The notes under the pieces were generated by a model that was not told the DNA's origin, did no database searches, and worked only from the letters and a program-made list of their open reading frames with translations. Position numbers and translations under genes: made by a program. From Mycobacterium sp. (lineage in GTDB: Bacteria; Actinomycetota; Actinomycetes; Mycobacteriales; Mycobacteriaceae), in contig NZ_JAFAUS010000278.1 in assembly GCF_019243155.1 (NCBI RefSeq), forward strand, positions 1 through 35,177: DNA of 35,177 nt. The letters are read 5' to 3'. Each line of letters starts with the position of its first letter. Position 1 is the stretch's first letter. Below, piece by piece: positions 10,503 to 20,700 of the stretch.

Positions 10503-11333
10503 TTACACCCAGTAGGGCACCCGGGCCCGGTATTGCCGCATCGCGAAGGCCGCCAGCACCCACCCGACGGCCGTCAGCACCAGCACCACTTCCCAATGCC
10601 GCAGTTCCTGGTGCGCGCCCAGCAGCGGGGAACGAACGATGTCGAGGTAGTGCAGCAGCGGGTTGAGTTCCACGATGCTCGACCATCGCCCGGCGCCCTG
10701 CTGCCGCAAGGTGTCGTCGTTCCAGATGATCGGCGTCATGAAGAACAGCAGCTGCACGATCGACAACAGCAGTGGACCGATATCGCGGTAGCGGGTCGCC
10801 AGGATGCCGAAACACAGTGACACCCATATGCAGTTGAGCACGATCAGTCCCAACGCGGGGATGACCGACAGGTCGGCCCACGACCACGGCTTTGGATAGA
10901 TCATCGCGACGACGAAATAGATGACGATGTTGTGCGCGAACAACAGCAGCTGCCGCCACACCAGCCGGTAGACGTGCACGCTCAGCGGCGTCGGCAATTG
11001 CTTGATCAGTCCCTCGTTGGCGACGAACACGTCGGCGCCCTCGAGGATGGACGCATTGATCAGGTTCCAGATGATCAGCCCCAGCGTCACATACGGCAGA
11101 TGCACGGACAGCTCGAGGTGAAACAGCTTGGAATACAAGCCACCCATCGCGACGGCCGTCGTTCCTGTGGCGATGGTGATCCAGAACGGGCCGAGGACCG
11201 AGCGGCGGTACCGCTGCTTGATGTCCTGCCAGCCCAGATGCAGCCACAGCTCATGACGGCGGAACCCGTCGGCCAGATCACCTCGGGCGCGGGTGAAGGT
11301 CCGCGACTGTGCAGCCGCGTCGATGAACGTCAC
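10503..11333 (-). CDS. rfbD: Polysaccharide ABC-transporter permease (Rv3783/Wzm-like)
   Basis: LHLGWQDIKQRYRRSVLGPFWITIATG...; GTG start at 11333 overlapping the glfT1 stop by 4 nt. Confidence 0.92.
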   Translation of the reverse strand: MTFIDAAAQSRTFTRARGDLADGFRRHELWLHLGWQDIKQRYRRSVLGPFWITIATGTTAVAMGGLYSKLFHLELSVHLPYVTLGLIIWNLINASILEGADVFVANEGLIKQLPTPLSVHVYRLVWRQLLLFAHNIVIYFVVAMIYPKPWSWADLSVIPALGLIVLNCIWVSLCFGILATRYRDIGPLLLSIVQLLFFMTPIIWNDDTLRQQGAGRWSSIVELNPLLHYLDIVRSPLLGAHQELRHWEVVLVLTAVGWVLAAFAMRQYRARVPYWV

Positions 11334-12256
11334 GCCGCTCCTCCTGGCTTCCCGAATTGCTCGCGACGCCCCAAGCGGCGCAACCGAATCCACTCCAACA
11401 GTCCCTTGGGGTCGCGGCGGGTCACCAGGAAGAACCAGCCGAACCGCACCCACTCCTGGAACAGCAGCTTGCGCAGACCGGGCTGCGCCATCAGGTAGCC
11501 ACGGTTGCGGTAGGTGTAGAACCGCTTGGTGGCGTTGTCGGGATATTGGGTGTGCATCCGTCCGCCCAGGATCGGCCGGAATTCGGCGGATCCGCAGGGG
11601 TGCAGATAGATCGCGTCGAGGCAGGTGCCGAACGGCAGGCCCGAGCGCACCAGTCGCCGGTGCATCTCCACCTCGTCGCCGCGGATGAACAGCCGCAGGT
11701 CCGGCACACCGATCGATTCCAGGGTGGACGCCCTGAACAGCGCGCCGTTGAACAGCGACGCTATCCCGGCCAGCAGGTCCTGACCCTCCGCGGTGCGCAA
11801 TTCGCTTGTCTGCCTGCGCCATACCAGGCCGCGACGCAGCGGAAAGGCCAGCCGGTCCGGGTCGTCCATGTTGCACACCATCGGCGATACCTCGGCCAGG
11901 CCGTGCTTTTGGGCACAGGCCAGCAGCGTCTGCAGGACGTGGGAGTCCTGTGGGCGTCCGTCATCGTCGGCCAGCCACACCCAGTCGGCGCCCGAAGCCA
12001 GCGCGTGCAACATCCCGATGGCGAAACCTCCTGCGCCACCGAGGTTTCGGCGTGAACCCAGGTAGGTGGTGGGAATCGGCTGCCCGTCGACCAGATCGCG
12101 GACGCGGTTGGAGCCCCCTTGATCGCCCGAAAAGTCGTTGTCCACCACGATGAGGTGATCGGGCAACCGGGTTTGGGTGCTCAGCACATCGAGCGACTTG
12201 GCCAGCTCATCGGGACGCCGGTGCGTGACGACGACGGCGTAGACGGACTCAGTCAT
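11330..12256 (-). CDS. glfT1: Galactofuranosyltransferase GlfT1
   Basis: MTESVYAVVVTHRRPDELAKSLDVLSTQTRLPDHLIVVDNDFSGDQGG... GT2 fold; gene order as in Rv3781-3783. Confidence 0.95.
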   Translation of the reverse strand: MTESVYAVVVTHRRPDELAKSLDVLSTQTRLPDHLIVVDNDFSGDQGGSNRVRDLVDGQPIPTTYLGSRRNLGGAGGFAIGMLHALASGADWVWLADDDGRPQDSHVLQTLLACAQKHGLAEVSPMVCNMDDPDRLAFPLRRGLVWRRQTSELRTAEGQDLLAGIASLFNGALFRASTLESIGVPDLRLFIRGDEVEMHRRLVRSGLPFGTCLDAIYLHPCGSAEFRPILGGRMHTQYPDNATKRFYTYRNRGYLMAQPGLRKLLFQEWVRFGWFFLVTRRDPKGLLEWIRLRRLGRREQFGKPGGAA

Positions 12257-13091
12257 CCCCGGAAGCTCTTTGCGCCAGCGGCTGTCCGGCCTGGGTGCCG
12301 CGGGTTTCGTGCAGCACCTCGCGCACATGGCGGGCCGCGTCCTCACCTTCGTAGGCGCGCACGACGTCTTCGATGCCGCCGGTGAGCCGAATCTGTCCGT
12401 GGTCGATCCACATCGCGGTCTTGCAGAGCCGGGCCAGGAATTCGTTGGAATGGCTTGCGAAGACCAGGATTCCGGAACGCTCAACCAGGCTTTGCAACCG
12501 CGACTGGGCCTTCTTGAGGAAGTCGGCGTCCACCGCGCCGATCCCTTCGTCGAGCAGCAGGATCTCGGGGTCGATGCTGGTGACCACGCCCATCGCCAGC
12601 CGCACCCGCATGCCGGTGGAGTAGGTGCGCAGCGGCATCGACAAGTAGTCACCCAGCTCGGTGAACTCCGCGATCTCATCCACCTTGGACTGCATCTGCT
12701 TTCGGGTCTGTCCGAGGAACAGGCCGCGAATGATGATGTTCTCGTAGCCGGAGATCTCAGGGTCCATGCCGACCCCGAGGTCGAAGACCGGCGCGACCCG
12801 ACCGGTGACTGTAGCCCAGCCCCGCGTCGGCTCGTAGATGCCCGAAAGTAGGCGCAGCAGAGTCGATTTCCCGGCCCCGTTATGGCCGACCAGACCGACG
12901 CGGTCGCCCAGCTCGAGGGACATCGAGATGTCCCGCAATGCCTCGATGACGACCACGTTGGAGCTGTTGCGACCGATCGTGCCGCCCGCCTTACCCAGGA
13001 AGGCCTTCTTCAAGGAGCGTGACTTGGCGTCGAAGATGGGAAATTCCACCCACGCGTTATGTGTCTCGATATGGGGACCAGAACCCGGCAC
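12249..13091 (-). CDS. rfbE: Polysaccharide ABC-transporter ATPase (Rv3781/Wzt-like)
   Basis: Walker A GHNGAGKST, signature LRTYSTGMRVRLAMG, Walker B EILLLDEG. Confidence 0.95.
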   Translation of the reverse strand: MPGSGPHIETHNAWVEFPIFDAKSRSLKKAFLGKAGGTIGRNSSNVVVIEALRDISMSLELGDRVGLVGHNGAGKSTLLRLLSGIYEPTRGWATVTGRVAPVFDLGVGMDPEISGYENIIIRGLFLGQTRKQMQSKVDEIAEFTELGDYLSMPLRTYSTGMRVRLAMGVVTSIDPEILLLDEGIGAVDADFLKKAQSRLQSLVERSGILVFASHSNEFLARLCKTAMWIDHGQIRLTGGIEDVVRAYEGEDAARHVREVLHETRGTQAGQPLAQRASGDD

Positions 13092-13111
13092 TGTGAACTA
13101 CTTGCCTCTGC

Positions 13112-13666
13112 TTAGAGGTATTGACCGTGTCCGGGGGCGCCGCCCGCCTTGCCCAGGCCCGGGGGGAGCGCACCCTGGCGCATCTTCTCCAGCTGAGCCC
13201 GAGCGGCCATCTGCTGGGCGAACAGCGCGGTCTGGATGCCGTGGAACAGTCCTTCCAGCCAGCCCACCAACTGCGCCTGCGCGATGCGCAGTTCGGCGTC
13301 GGACGGCACCGCGTCCTCGTTGAAGGGCAGCGTGAGGCGGTCGAGTTCCTCTCGAAGTTCGGGCGCCAGGCCCTCTTCCAGCTCCCGGATGCTGGTCGCG
13401 TGGATTTCGCGCAGGCGGTTGCGGCTGGCCTCGTCCAGTGGAGCGGCCCGCACCTCCTCCAGCAGCTGCTTGATCATGGTCCCGATCCGCATCACCTTTG
13501 CCGGCTGCTCAACCAAGTCGGTCAGGGAGCGCTCATCGGAGTCGTCGTCGGCTACCGACATGATCCGCGGATCAACGCCGCCGATGACCTCGATGCCGTC
13601 ATCGTCGTTGGGGGTACTCAATCCATCACCGTCCTTTGCGGGCTCACGAGTGTGGCGTCTCGCCAC
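13112..13666 (-). CDS. bpa: Bacterial proteasome activator Bpa (Rv3780-like)
   Basis: VEQPAKVMRIGTMIKQLLEEVRAAPLDEASRNRLREIHATSIRELEEGLAPELREELDRL... ending in GQYL. Start uncertain (a TTG at ~13621 with good RBS is an alternative). Confidence 0.95.
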   Translation of the reverse strand: MARRHTREPAKDGDGLSTPNDDDGIEVIGGVDPRIMSVADDDSDERSLTDLVEQPAKVMRIGTMIKQLLEEVRAAPLDEASRNRLREIHATSIRELEEGLAPELREELDRLTLPFNEDAVPSDAELRIAQAQLVGWLEGLFHGIQTALFAQQMAARAQLEKMRQGALPPGLGKAGGAPGHGQYL

Positions 13667-15623
13667 TGCCGCGCCATTCGTAGATCTTCGCTCCGCCGTT
13701 GTCGTAGATCAGCGCCCACGACTTCGACTTATCTAGCGACACTAGTCCGTCCGGCGTGCCAAACCCGCGCACGTTCGGTGTGCTGGTCAGGATGTAGCGA
13801 ATATTCAGCGCTTTGATCGCCTCGAGCACCTTTGGATCCGAATCGCCCTTGCGGGCGGAGGTCCAGAAAATGTATCGGTAGTAGCCAGGGCCCGTCTGCT
13901 GTGGGAAGTCGTAGTGGGTCCACAACGGATGCAGATCGGCAACGGCGTACATCCACGCGGTGCCGTCGATGTTCGAGTCGCCGATCAGGGTGTCGTGCGC
14001 CCCGGGCTGTTTGGCCAGATAGGCCATGGCCAGCAGGTCGCGCTTGTCGATGATCACCGAGTCGTATTTGTCCCCGAACAGCACCTTGTGCGGCAGGAAG
14101 TAGTGCCGGGCCGTGTAGACGCATGCCACCGCCAGCAGGACGGCGGTGGCCGCGATCCATACCGGTCCGGGCAGTTGCCGGAACCGTCCGGTGAGCCGTC
14201 TGGCCCCGGCGACCACCAGCACCACGATCGCGAACAACCCGATGCCCGCCATCGGCCCCAACAGCATTGCGACGACTCCGGAGAGTCGCCGCGGGTCGTT
14301 GTAGAAGAACTGACTGAATTCTTCGATCGAGTTGCCGATCGGACCTCTGAAGCTCGCCGGCGCCCCCGAATAGACGATCGCCACGATTAGCAGCAGCCAC
14401 ACCGCGGTCGGCCACCAAACCCTCTTGTACAGCAGGATCGCCATGCCAACGGCCGCCAGCACCAGGAGCTTGTACTGGGTCGGAAAGTCGTTGAGGTGGC
14501 GGGTGTGCTGTGTGACGGCGTCGATCAGGCCCTGCCTGCCTCCCTTGAAGCTGGGGAACGAATGCCCGGCGATGATGTCGGCCTGCTTGAGCACGCCCAG
14601 GAACTGCGGCGCCAAGATCAGCCCGGTCGGCACGGCTACACCGGCCAGCGTCAGCGCGTCGGCGATCCGCCCGCGCACCGGATGCCACACCGCGTCCAAC
14701 AGCCACCACGCCAGCAGGAACAAGATGACGACGAACCCGCCGGTGAGGTGCACCGACAACACGCCCACCAGCGCCAGCACGGCTAACGGGATGCGGTCGC
14801 GATGCCGCAGCGTCGAGGCGATCAGCACGAAGGTCGGGATCGCGATGCCGTAGGCCGCCAGGTTGGGCATCGCGGCGACGCCGAACTCGACGTAGGGCAG
14901 CGAGGTGAACGACACCGACAGCGCCGCCGCGGTGGCCGCGGCCCCCGCCGTGCACCACTGGCTGACGCGCGGCCGCAGCAGGTGCCAGGTCAGCATCGCC
15001 GCGCTCGACGGGAACAACCAGACAGACGCGGCCACCGAGCTCACCGTGTACCCGGTGGTGGGGGCCGCGCCAGTGAGCTGACAGAAGACGGCGACCAGCG
15101 CGTGGAACACCGACGGGTAATACAACGCCTGATGCGTCTCGACATTGCGCAGCTCACCCATGTGGGTGGACGACGCCTGGCCGGTGTCCAATATGAATCG
15201 CACCTCGTTGGCGTGCCAGACCGCGTCCCAGGTGCTCGGGATGGTCTGCCAATGCGCCGCCAGGCCGCGGTAGGCCGCCCACATGATCAGCAGCGTCCCC
15301 AGCAGCACGCCGGCCGCCACCGTCAGCGCCGGCCAGCGACTCATCGCGCGGGCTTCGGCGGTGGTGTCGCGGTAGCGGGCGAGCAGGAGCTGCAGGACCG
15401 TCATCAACAGGCACACCGCGACCAGCGTGGCCAGCGCCGTCCAGCCGTTCCACGGGATCCCGATGGCACCAAACGGAATAATGGCGAGCGCCACCACGCC
15501 ATAGGTCAACGCCGGGCCCACTGCGACGGCAACTGGCCACGACAACTGACTGATACGTGCGACGGTCGCCCCGGGCGCTATCAGCAAAAACAATGCAACC
15601 AGCGTTCCGAACCAGAGCCCCAC
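13644..15623 (-). CDS. GT-C-type integral membrane glycosyltransferase (Rv3779-like)
   Basis: Multi-TM protein VGLWFGTLVALFLLIAPGATVARISQLSWPVAVAVGPALTYG...; GTG start at 15623 chosen by similarity to Rv3779. Confidence 0.9.
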   Translation of the reverse strand: MGLWFGTLVALFLLIAPGATVARISQLSWPVAVAVGPALTYGVVALAIIPFGAIGIPWNGWTALATLVAVCLLMTVLQLLLARYRDTTAEARAMSRWPALTVAAGVLLGTLLIMWAAYRGLAAHWQTIPSTWDAVWHANEVRFILDTGQASSTHMGELRNVETHQALYYPSVFHALVAVFCQLTGAAPTTGYTVSSVAASVWLFPSSAAMLTWHLLRPRVSQWCTAGAAATAAALSVSFTSLPYVEFGVAAMPNLAAYGIAIPTFVLIASTLRHRDRIPLAVLALVGVLSVHLTGGFVVILFLLAWWLLDAVWHPVRGRIADALTLAGVAVPTGLILAPQFLGVLKQADIIAGHSFPSFKGGRQGLIDAVTQHTRHLNDFPTQYKLLVLAAVGMAILLYKRVWWPTAVWLLLIVAIVYSGAPASFRGPIGNSIEEFSQFFYNDPRRLSGVVAMLLGPMAGIGLFAIVVLVVAGARRLTGRFRQLPGPVWIAATAVLLAVACVYTARHYFLPHKVLFGDKYDSVIIDKRDLLAMAYLAKQPGAHDTLIGDSNIDGTAWMYAVADLHPLWTHYDFPQQTGPGYYRYIFWTSARKGDSDPKVLEAIKALNIRYILTSTPNVRGFGTPDGLVSLDKSKSWALIYDNGGAKIYEWRGSGETPHS

Positions 15624-15751
15624 TCGACTAGTATGGCTGGCCGGGTGCCCTGGCTCGGGAGGCCACCGACTGGCAGGAACGGCTTCCACCTTTCTAGGCA
15701 CCCGCTACCGTCACAATTTCGCCCAAAAGCGGAAGCTCTAAGGTGGCTTTC

Positions 15752-16948
15752 ATGGCTTATGACGTCGCCCGGGTGCGTGGACTGCATCCGTCCCTGGGTG
15801 ACGGTTGGGTGCACTTCGATGCGCCGTCCGGGATGTTGATCCCCGATTCCGTCGCGACCACGGTGTCGACCGCGTTCCGCAGGTCCGGCCCCAGCACGGT
15901 CGGTGCGCACCCGTCGGCGCAGCGCAGCGCGGCCGTCCTGGAGGCGGCGCGCGCGGCGGTGGCCGATCTGGTGAACGCCGATCCCGCCGGTGTCGTGCTG
16001 GGCTCGGACCGCGCGATCCTGTTGTCGTCGCTTGCCGAGGCGTCGTCGTCGCGGGCCGGCCTGGGCTACGAGGTCGTCGTCAGCCGCCTCGACGATGAGG
16101 CGAACATCGCGCCGTGGCTGCGCGCGGCCCATCGCTACGGCGCCAAGGTGAAGTGGGCCGAGATCGACATCGAGACCGGCGAGCTGCCGACGTGGCAGTG
16201 GGAGGGCCTGATCGGCAAGTCGACCAGACTGGTGGCGGTGGCCTCCGCGTCGGCGACGCTGGGCACGGTCACCGACCTGCGCGCGATGACCAAGCTGGTG
16301 CACGACGTCGGGGGGTTGGTGGTCGTCGACCATTCCGCCGCGGCGCCTTACCGGTTGCTCGACGTCAAGGAGACCGACGCCGACGTCGTCGCCGTCAACG
16401 CCGCGGCGTGGGGCGGCCCCCCGATCGGTGCGATCGTGTTTCGCGATCCGGTGCTGCTCAACTCGTTCAGCTCGATCTCGACGGACCCCAAGGCCACCGG
16501 GCCGGCCCGGCTGGAGACCGGCGCGCACCAGTTCGGCCTGTTGGCCGGAGTGGTCGCCAGCATCGAGTACCTGGCCGCGCTCGACGAGTCCGCTCGCGGC
16601 AGTCGGCGCGAACGCCTGTCGGTGTCAATGCAATCCGCCAGTTCGTATCTGAACCGGATCTACGACTACCTGATGGTGTCGCTGCGGTCGTTGCCGTTGG
16701 TGATGGTGATCGGCCGTCCCGAGGTGCGAATTCCGGTCGTCAGCTTTGCTTTACACGGTGTTCCCGCCGAACGGGTGGTGCAACGGTTGGCCGACAACGG
16801 CATCCTGGCCATCACCAGTGAGAGCTCGCGCGCTCTGGACGTGTTGGGCGTCAACGACATTGGTGGCGCGGTCACCGTGGGGCTGGCGCACTACTCGACG
16901 ACGGCCGAGGTCGACCAGTTGGTGCGAGCGCTCGCGTCGCTGGGCTAA
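15752..16948 (+). CDS. PLP-dependent class V aminotransferase / cysteine desulfurase-like protein (Rv3778c-like)
   Basis: [42 protein letters not shown]...; AAGGTGG ribosome-binding site before ATG. Confidence 0.93.
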   Translation: MAYDVARVRGLHPSLGDGWVHFDAPSGMLIPDSVATTVSTAFRRSGPSTVGAHPSAQRSAAVLEAARAAVADLVNADPAGVVLGSDRAILLSSLAEASSSRAGLGYEVVVSRLDDEANIAPWLRAAHRYGAKVKWAEIDIETGELPTWQWEGLIGKSTRLVAVASASATLGTVTDLRAMTKLVHDVGGLVVVDHSAAAPYRLLDVKETDADVVAVNAAAWGGPPIGAIVFRDPVLLNSFSSISTDPKATGPARLETGAHQFGLLAGVVASIEYLAALDESARGSRRERLSVSMQSASSYLNRIYDYLMVSLRSLPLVMVIGRPEVRIPVVSFALHGVPAERVVQRLADNGILAITSESSRALDVLGVNDIGGAVTVGLAHYSTTAEVDQLVRALASLG

Positions 16949-17919
16949 GCCTTTAGCGTCAGCACGATCTTTCCGTGCACCTCGCCGTCCGCCAGCTTCT
17001 GGTGGGCGGCCCCCGCCCGCTGGATCGGAATCCGCTCGCCGATGATCGGCCGCACCCGTCCGTCGGCGATCATCGGCCAGACCGCGTCGGTCACCGCCGC
17101 CACGATCTCGCTCTTGCTGTGTGGGCCGCTGGTCGGCCGTCCCCGCAGCGTCGTGCCGATGACGTGCGCCCGCTTGGCCAGCAGCTTGCCGATGTTGAGC
17201 TCGCCCTTCAGCCCGCCCTGCATGCCGATGATGACCAGCTGGCCATCGCTGGCAAGCGCGTCGATATTGCGGTCCAGATAGGAGGCGCCCATGATGTCGA
17301 AGATCACGTCCGCCCCGCCGGATTCCTGCAGCCGCGCCACGAAGTCCTCGTCGCGGTAGTTGATGGTGATCTCGGCCCCCAGGTCGCGACAGGTCTGCAG
17401 CTTCTCCTCCGAGCCCGCCGTGACCGCCACCCGGGCGCCCAGCACCCGGGCCACCTGAATGGCGTGGGTCCCGATGCCGCTGGCCCCGCCGTGCATCAAC
17501 AGCAACTGGCCTTGGCCCAGGTGGGCCGTCAGCACCAGGTTGGACCACACCGTGCACGCCACCTCTGGCAGCCCGGCGGCGTCGACCAGGTCGACTCCCG
17601 ACGGGATCGGCATCACCTGGCCGACGGGGACGACGACGTGCTCGGCGTACCCGCCGCCGGCGAGCAGTGCGCAAACGTGTTGTCCGACAGTCCATTCGGT
17701 GACGCCGGAGCCGACCTCGGCGACGACGCCCGACACCTCCATGCCGATGATCTCGCTCGCACCCGGCGGCGGCGGATACTTGCCGGCGGCCTGCAACAGG
17801 TCGGCCCGGTTCACACCGGCCGCGACGACCTTGATCAGCACCTCGCCGGGCCCGGCGGACACATCCGGCACTTCTTGCCAGGAAAGTTGATCGGAAGATT
17901 CGGCGACGATTGCGCGCAT
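16945..17919 (-). CDS. Zinc-type / NADPH:quinone oxidoreductase (Rv3777-like)
   Basis: [53 protein letters not shown]... MDR family. Confidence 0.93.
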   Translation of the reverse strand: MRAIVAESSDQLSWQEVPDVSAGPGEVLIKVVAAGVNRADLLQAAGKYPPPPGASEIIGMEVSGVVAEVGSGVTEWTVGQHVCALLAGGGYAEHVVVPVGQVMPIPSGVDLVDAAGLPEVACTVWSNLVLTAHLGQGQLLLMHGGASGIGTHAIQVARVLGARVAVTAGSEEKLQTCRDLGAEITINYRDEDFVARLQESGGADVIFDIMGASYLDRNIDALASDGQLVIIGMQGGLKGELNIGKLLAKRAHVIGTTLRGRPTSGPHSKSEIVAAVTDAVWPMIADGRVRPIIGERIPIQRAGAAHQKLADGEVHGKIVLTLKA

Positions 17920-17975
17920 GCGGGTCACGCTACTAGGAAGCCGGGCGGGCCACCGACCCCGTTACCCTTATCAGC

Positions 17976-18062
17976 GGTGGCGTGGCAGAGCGGCCTAATG
18001 CACTCGCCTTGAAAGCGAGAGACGGCTAAAACCGTCCGGGGGTTCAAATCCCTCCGCCACCG
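17976..18062 (+). tRNA. tRNA-Ser (anticodon TGA)
   Basis: Acceptor GGTGGCG/CGCCACC, anticodon stem-loop CTCGC-CTTGAAA-GCGAG, long variable arm, T arm GGGGGTTCAAATCCCTC. Confidence 0.95.
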
Positions 18063-18068
18063 CTCTCA

Positions 18069-19187
18069 TCAGCCGACGGGCTCGTGCAACGTGGGCGCAT
18101 AGCGCAGCACCGCGCCCACCCCGTCGACCGGGGCGATGCGCTCGTCGGTGCGAACCAGCGCGGCCCCGATAGAGGTCGCGAACATCGGGAGCGCCTCGTC
18201 GGCCCGCAGCGTCTTGGCCGGCGCGGCACCCTGCTCGGATAGCACGTTTTCGTTCTCGGCGATGGTCGTCCGCTCCTCGTCGGAGACGACGGTGGCGTCC
18301 TCGATGTCGCCGATGATCAGCGTCTCGACCGCGCCCTGCCGCAGCGCCGAGCACACCGCGCCCAGCCCTTCGGCCGCCAGGCCCGACTGCCGCCCGATCT
18401 CGGCGGTGAACCGCCGGGCGACCTCATCGATCGTCCGTAGCTGGCGCTTGAGGAATTCGGCTTCGATGGCCTCCTCGACCTCGTTGAAGTCGTGACCGCT
18501 GTGCCGCGCTCCCACTTCAAGGGCAGCGATGCGCTCGTGCAATCGTTCGGGCAGCTCCGCGATCAGATCGGAACGCGATCGGACCTCGCCCACCACGAAG
18601 ATCACGTCGAACTCATGGTGGTCGACGAGTTCGCTGACGCGGTCGGCGACCGCGCGCAGATTCTTGCGCGCGGCTTCGTCGGTGCGCATCTGGGCGTCAC
18701 CGTATCCCGCGTTTTCGGCTCCCGCGGCTTTGTGTACCGGGTGCCCGCCGCCGTCGACGGCTTCCGAGCGCAGCCTGCCCCCGACATGGGTGGTGATGTC
18801 GGCGCCGGTGTGGTCGACGATCACCAGGACGTAATCCGGATGATCGAAGCTCTGCGCCAGAATCGGGACGATATAAGGCAATTCGGACACTCGGACGACG
18901 GTCGCGGGGGTCGGCAACGCCAGATGCTCGTTGATCGCCACGCCGTCGGCACTGGCGATTACCGCTCGACCGCTGCGGCCGACCGGAGGGCGCAGGTCGT
19001 TGACGGCGGTTGCGATCTTGCCGATGACCGCTTCGTCTGCGTGCCGGCGTTCGAGTTCCTCGCGGACCGCGCGCAATTTGAGGTCTAGCTGGGCGGCGGC
19101 GTCGTGGGTGTCGTGCGAATCGTCGAAGTACACCGAGGCGAACGGCCCCGGGACGTCGAGCAGTTTGCGGAAGCGTTCAGATTCCAT
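18069..19187 (-). CDS. Archaeal/eukaryotic release factor 1-like (baeRF/Balon-like) protein, Rv2629 paralog
   Basis: LLDVPGPFASVYFDDSHDTHDAAAQ...YIVPILAQ...VDHTGADI...FVVGEVRSRSDLIAELPERL...ADEALPMFATSIGAALVRTDERIAPVDGVGAVLRYA; parallels the remembered Rv2629 sequence over the full length. ATG at 19187 preferred over 19265. Confidence 0.9.
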   Translation of the reverse strand: MESERFRKLLDVPGPFASVYFDDSHDTHDAAAQLDLKLRAVREELERRHADEAVIGKIATAVNDLRPPVGRSGRAVIASADGVAINEHLALPTPATVVRVSELPYIVPILAQSFDHPDYVLVIVDHTGADITTHVGGRLRSEAVDGGGHPVHKAAGAENAGYGDAQMRTDEAARKNLRAVADRVSELVDHHEFDVIFVVGEVRSRSDLIAELPERLHERIAALEVGARHSGHDFNEVEEAIEAEFLKRQLRTIDEVARRFTAEIGRQSGLAAEGLGAVCSALRQGAVETLIIGDIEDATVVSDEERTTIAENENVLSEQGAAPAKTLRADEALPMFATSIGAALVRTDERIAPVDGVGAVLRYAPTLHEPVG

Positions 19188-19222
19188 GCCTAGTGGGTGC
19201 CCGACCCGCTGGGACGCAAACC

Positions 19223-19414
19223 CTAATAGCTTCGGTCGCCCTCGCTGTCGTCGAAGAAATGCCATTCGCCGTCACGCTCGACTTCCATGCGCCAGCCGAG
19301 TTCGTTGTCATCGACCTTGTTGTCCACGAACCACGCGTGCGCCTTATCGGCGCTTTCGATGTCCTCGGTGGCGACGACGTCGCCCTTCGGGTTGAGCACT
19401 CGGTAGGTAGCCAT
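19223..19414 (-). CDS. Hypothetical 63-aa acidic protein
   Basis: MATYRVLNPKGDVVATEDIESADKAHAWFVDNKVDDNELGWRMEVERDGEWHFFDDSEGDRSY; 35 nt upstream of, and same strand as, the Rv2629-like gene. Confidence 0.75.
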   Translation of the reverse strand: MATYRVLNPKGDVVATEDIESADKAHAWFVDNKVDDNELGWRMEVERDGEWHFFDDSEGDRSY

Positions 19415-19442
19415 CCTCGTAGTGTTCCCACCGCGCGCGTCG

Positions 19443-20681
19443 CTAACCGATGGGAATCTCGGCGGCAATCGTGTCCATCAGTGCCGTATAGCGGCGGACC
19501 TCCGGATCGCGGCCTGGTTTGCCACTGCTCACCAATCCGGCCGACAACCCCCGCGCGGGGTCGGCCCACATCGCGATGTTGGCCAGGCCGAGGCTGCCGA
19601 ACGCGTGCGGCGCGCCCCGGCCGAACGGCCCGAACCTCTTGGTACCCAGTATGAAACCGGTGCCCCAGCGGGCGGGGTGTAACCCGACCGCGAAATCCGG
19701 TCGCAGCCTTCGGCTTTGCTTGACCGCGCCGTACATGGTCTCCGGGCTCAAAACGCGTACGCCGTCGAGTTCGCCACCGCGGCGCCAGATCTCGGCGAAG
19801 CGCGACATCTCGTTCGCGGTCGACACGGTGTTGGACGACGGAACGATGGTGGTCAGGAAGAGCGGACTGTTCGAGTAGGGGATGATCTCGTGCACCGTTC
19901 CGCCGACCGCTTTGCGGAAGAGCTGCGCCACGACCGGCGGCAGCGGCCGGCCAGTGGCGTGGCTGGGAGCGACGAGAGGTAAATCTTGTTGCGCGACACC
20001 AAAATTCGTCCACCTGAAGCCGAGTGGATCGAGGATCTCGGTGGCAAGGATCTCGCGGATCTCCTTACCCGTTGCCGCGTAGACGATCTCGCGCACCAGC
20101 GGGCCCCAGGTCAGGGCGTGGTAGATGTGCACCAGCCCCGGGGGGTACAGCGGCCGCAATTCGCCGAGTTTCTGCTGCGCGTACTCGTGGTCGTCGGCGC
20201 GCTTGACGTCCGGCCTCGGTCCGGTGGGAAACGGAAGGCCGGCGCTGTGCGTCATCACGTGCCGGATGGTGATCCGGTCCTTGCCGTGGCTGGTGAAGGT
20301 GGGCATGTATTCGCAGACCCGGTCATCGAGGGAGAAGACGCCACGCTCGACGAGCATGTGCACCACCGTTGCGGCGACGGCTTTGGCCGCCGAGTAGACG
20401 CAGAACGGCGTGTCGGTCGTCACCGGGATCTGCTCGGCGTCGGGCGGATCGGTGGGCGCGTTGCCCCAGCCGTGGCCGATCGCCCGGTTGAGCACGACCT
20501 GACCGTTATGGCGGATGCACAGCTGGATCGCGGGTTGCAGCCCAGCTTGATACCAGTGCCGCGCCGCCCGCCAGATCCGCTCGATGGCGGCGGAGTCGAT
20601 GTCGGTGTGGTTTTCCTCGCCGATCGCCGTCACGGAGTCCAAATCGGCGGGAACGCGGATCTTGCCGTCCGGGGTAGTCAC
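19443..20681 (-). CDS. lipE: Serine beta-lactamase-fold esterase/lipase (LipE-like, Rv3775)
   Basis: YSAAKAVAATVVHMLVERGVFSLDDRVCEYMP (SxxK), ITIRHVMTHSAGLP, located next to echA21. Confidence 0.87.
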   Translation of the reverse strand: MTTPDGKIRVPADLDSVTAIGEENHTDIDSAAIERIWRAARHWYQAGLQPAIQLCIRHNGQVVLNRAIGHGWGNAPTDPPDAEQIPVTTDTPFCVYSAAKAVAATVVHMLVERGVFSLDDRVCEYMPTFTSHGKDRITIRHVMTHSAGLPFPTGPRPDVKRADDHEYAQQKLGELRPLYPPGLVHIYHALTWGPLVREIVYAATGKEIREILATEILDPLGFRWTNFGVAQQDLPLVAPSHATGRPLPPVVAQLFRKAVGGTVHEIIPYSNSPLFLTTIVPSSNTVSTANEMSRFAEIWRRGGELDGVRVLSPETMYGAVKQSRRLRPDFAVGLHPARWGTGFILGTKRFGPFGRGAPHAFGSLGLANIAMWADPARGLSAGLVSSGKPGRDPEVRRYTALMDTIAAEIPIG

Positions 20682-20700
20682 CTCCGCGAGGGTACGGGTC

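Noticed and set aside
13729-14958. 409-aa minus-strand ORF in an alternate frame of the Rv3779-like gene
   Set aside because: Arg/Gly/Ala-rich out-of-frame reading; the overlapping GT-C frame is clearly coding.
15581-16528. 315-aa minus-strand ORF opposite the Rv3778c-like gene
   Set aside because: Antisense shadow; composition typical of GC-rich non-coding frames.
17995-18354. 119-aa minus ORF ending AEGFEPPDGFSRLSLSRRVH
   Set aside because: Antisense of tRNA-Ser(TGA) plus an out-of-frame reading of the Rv2629-like gene.
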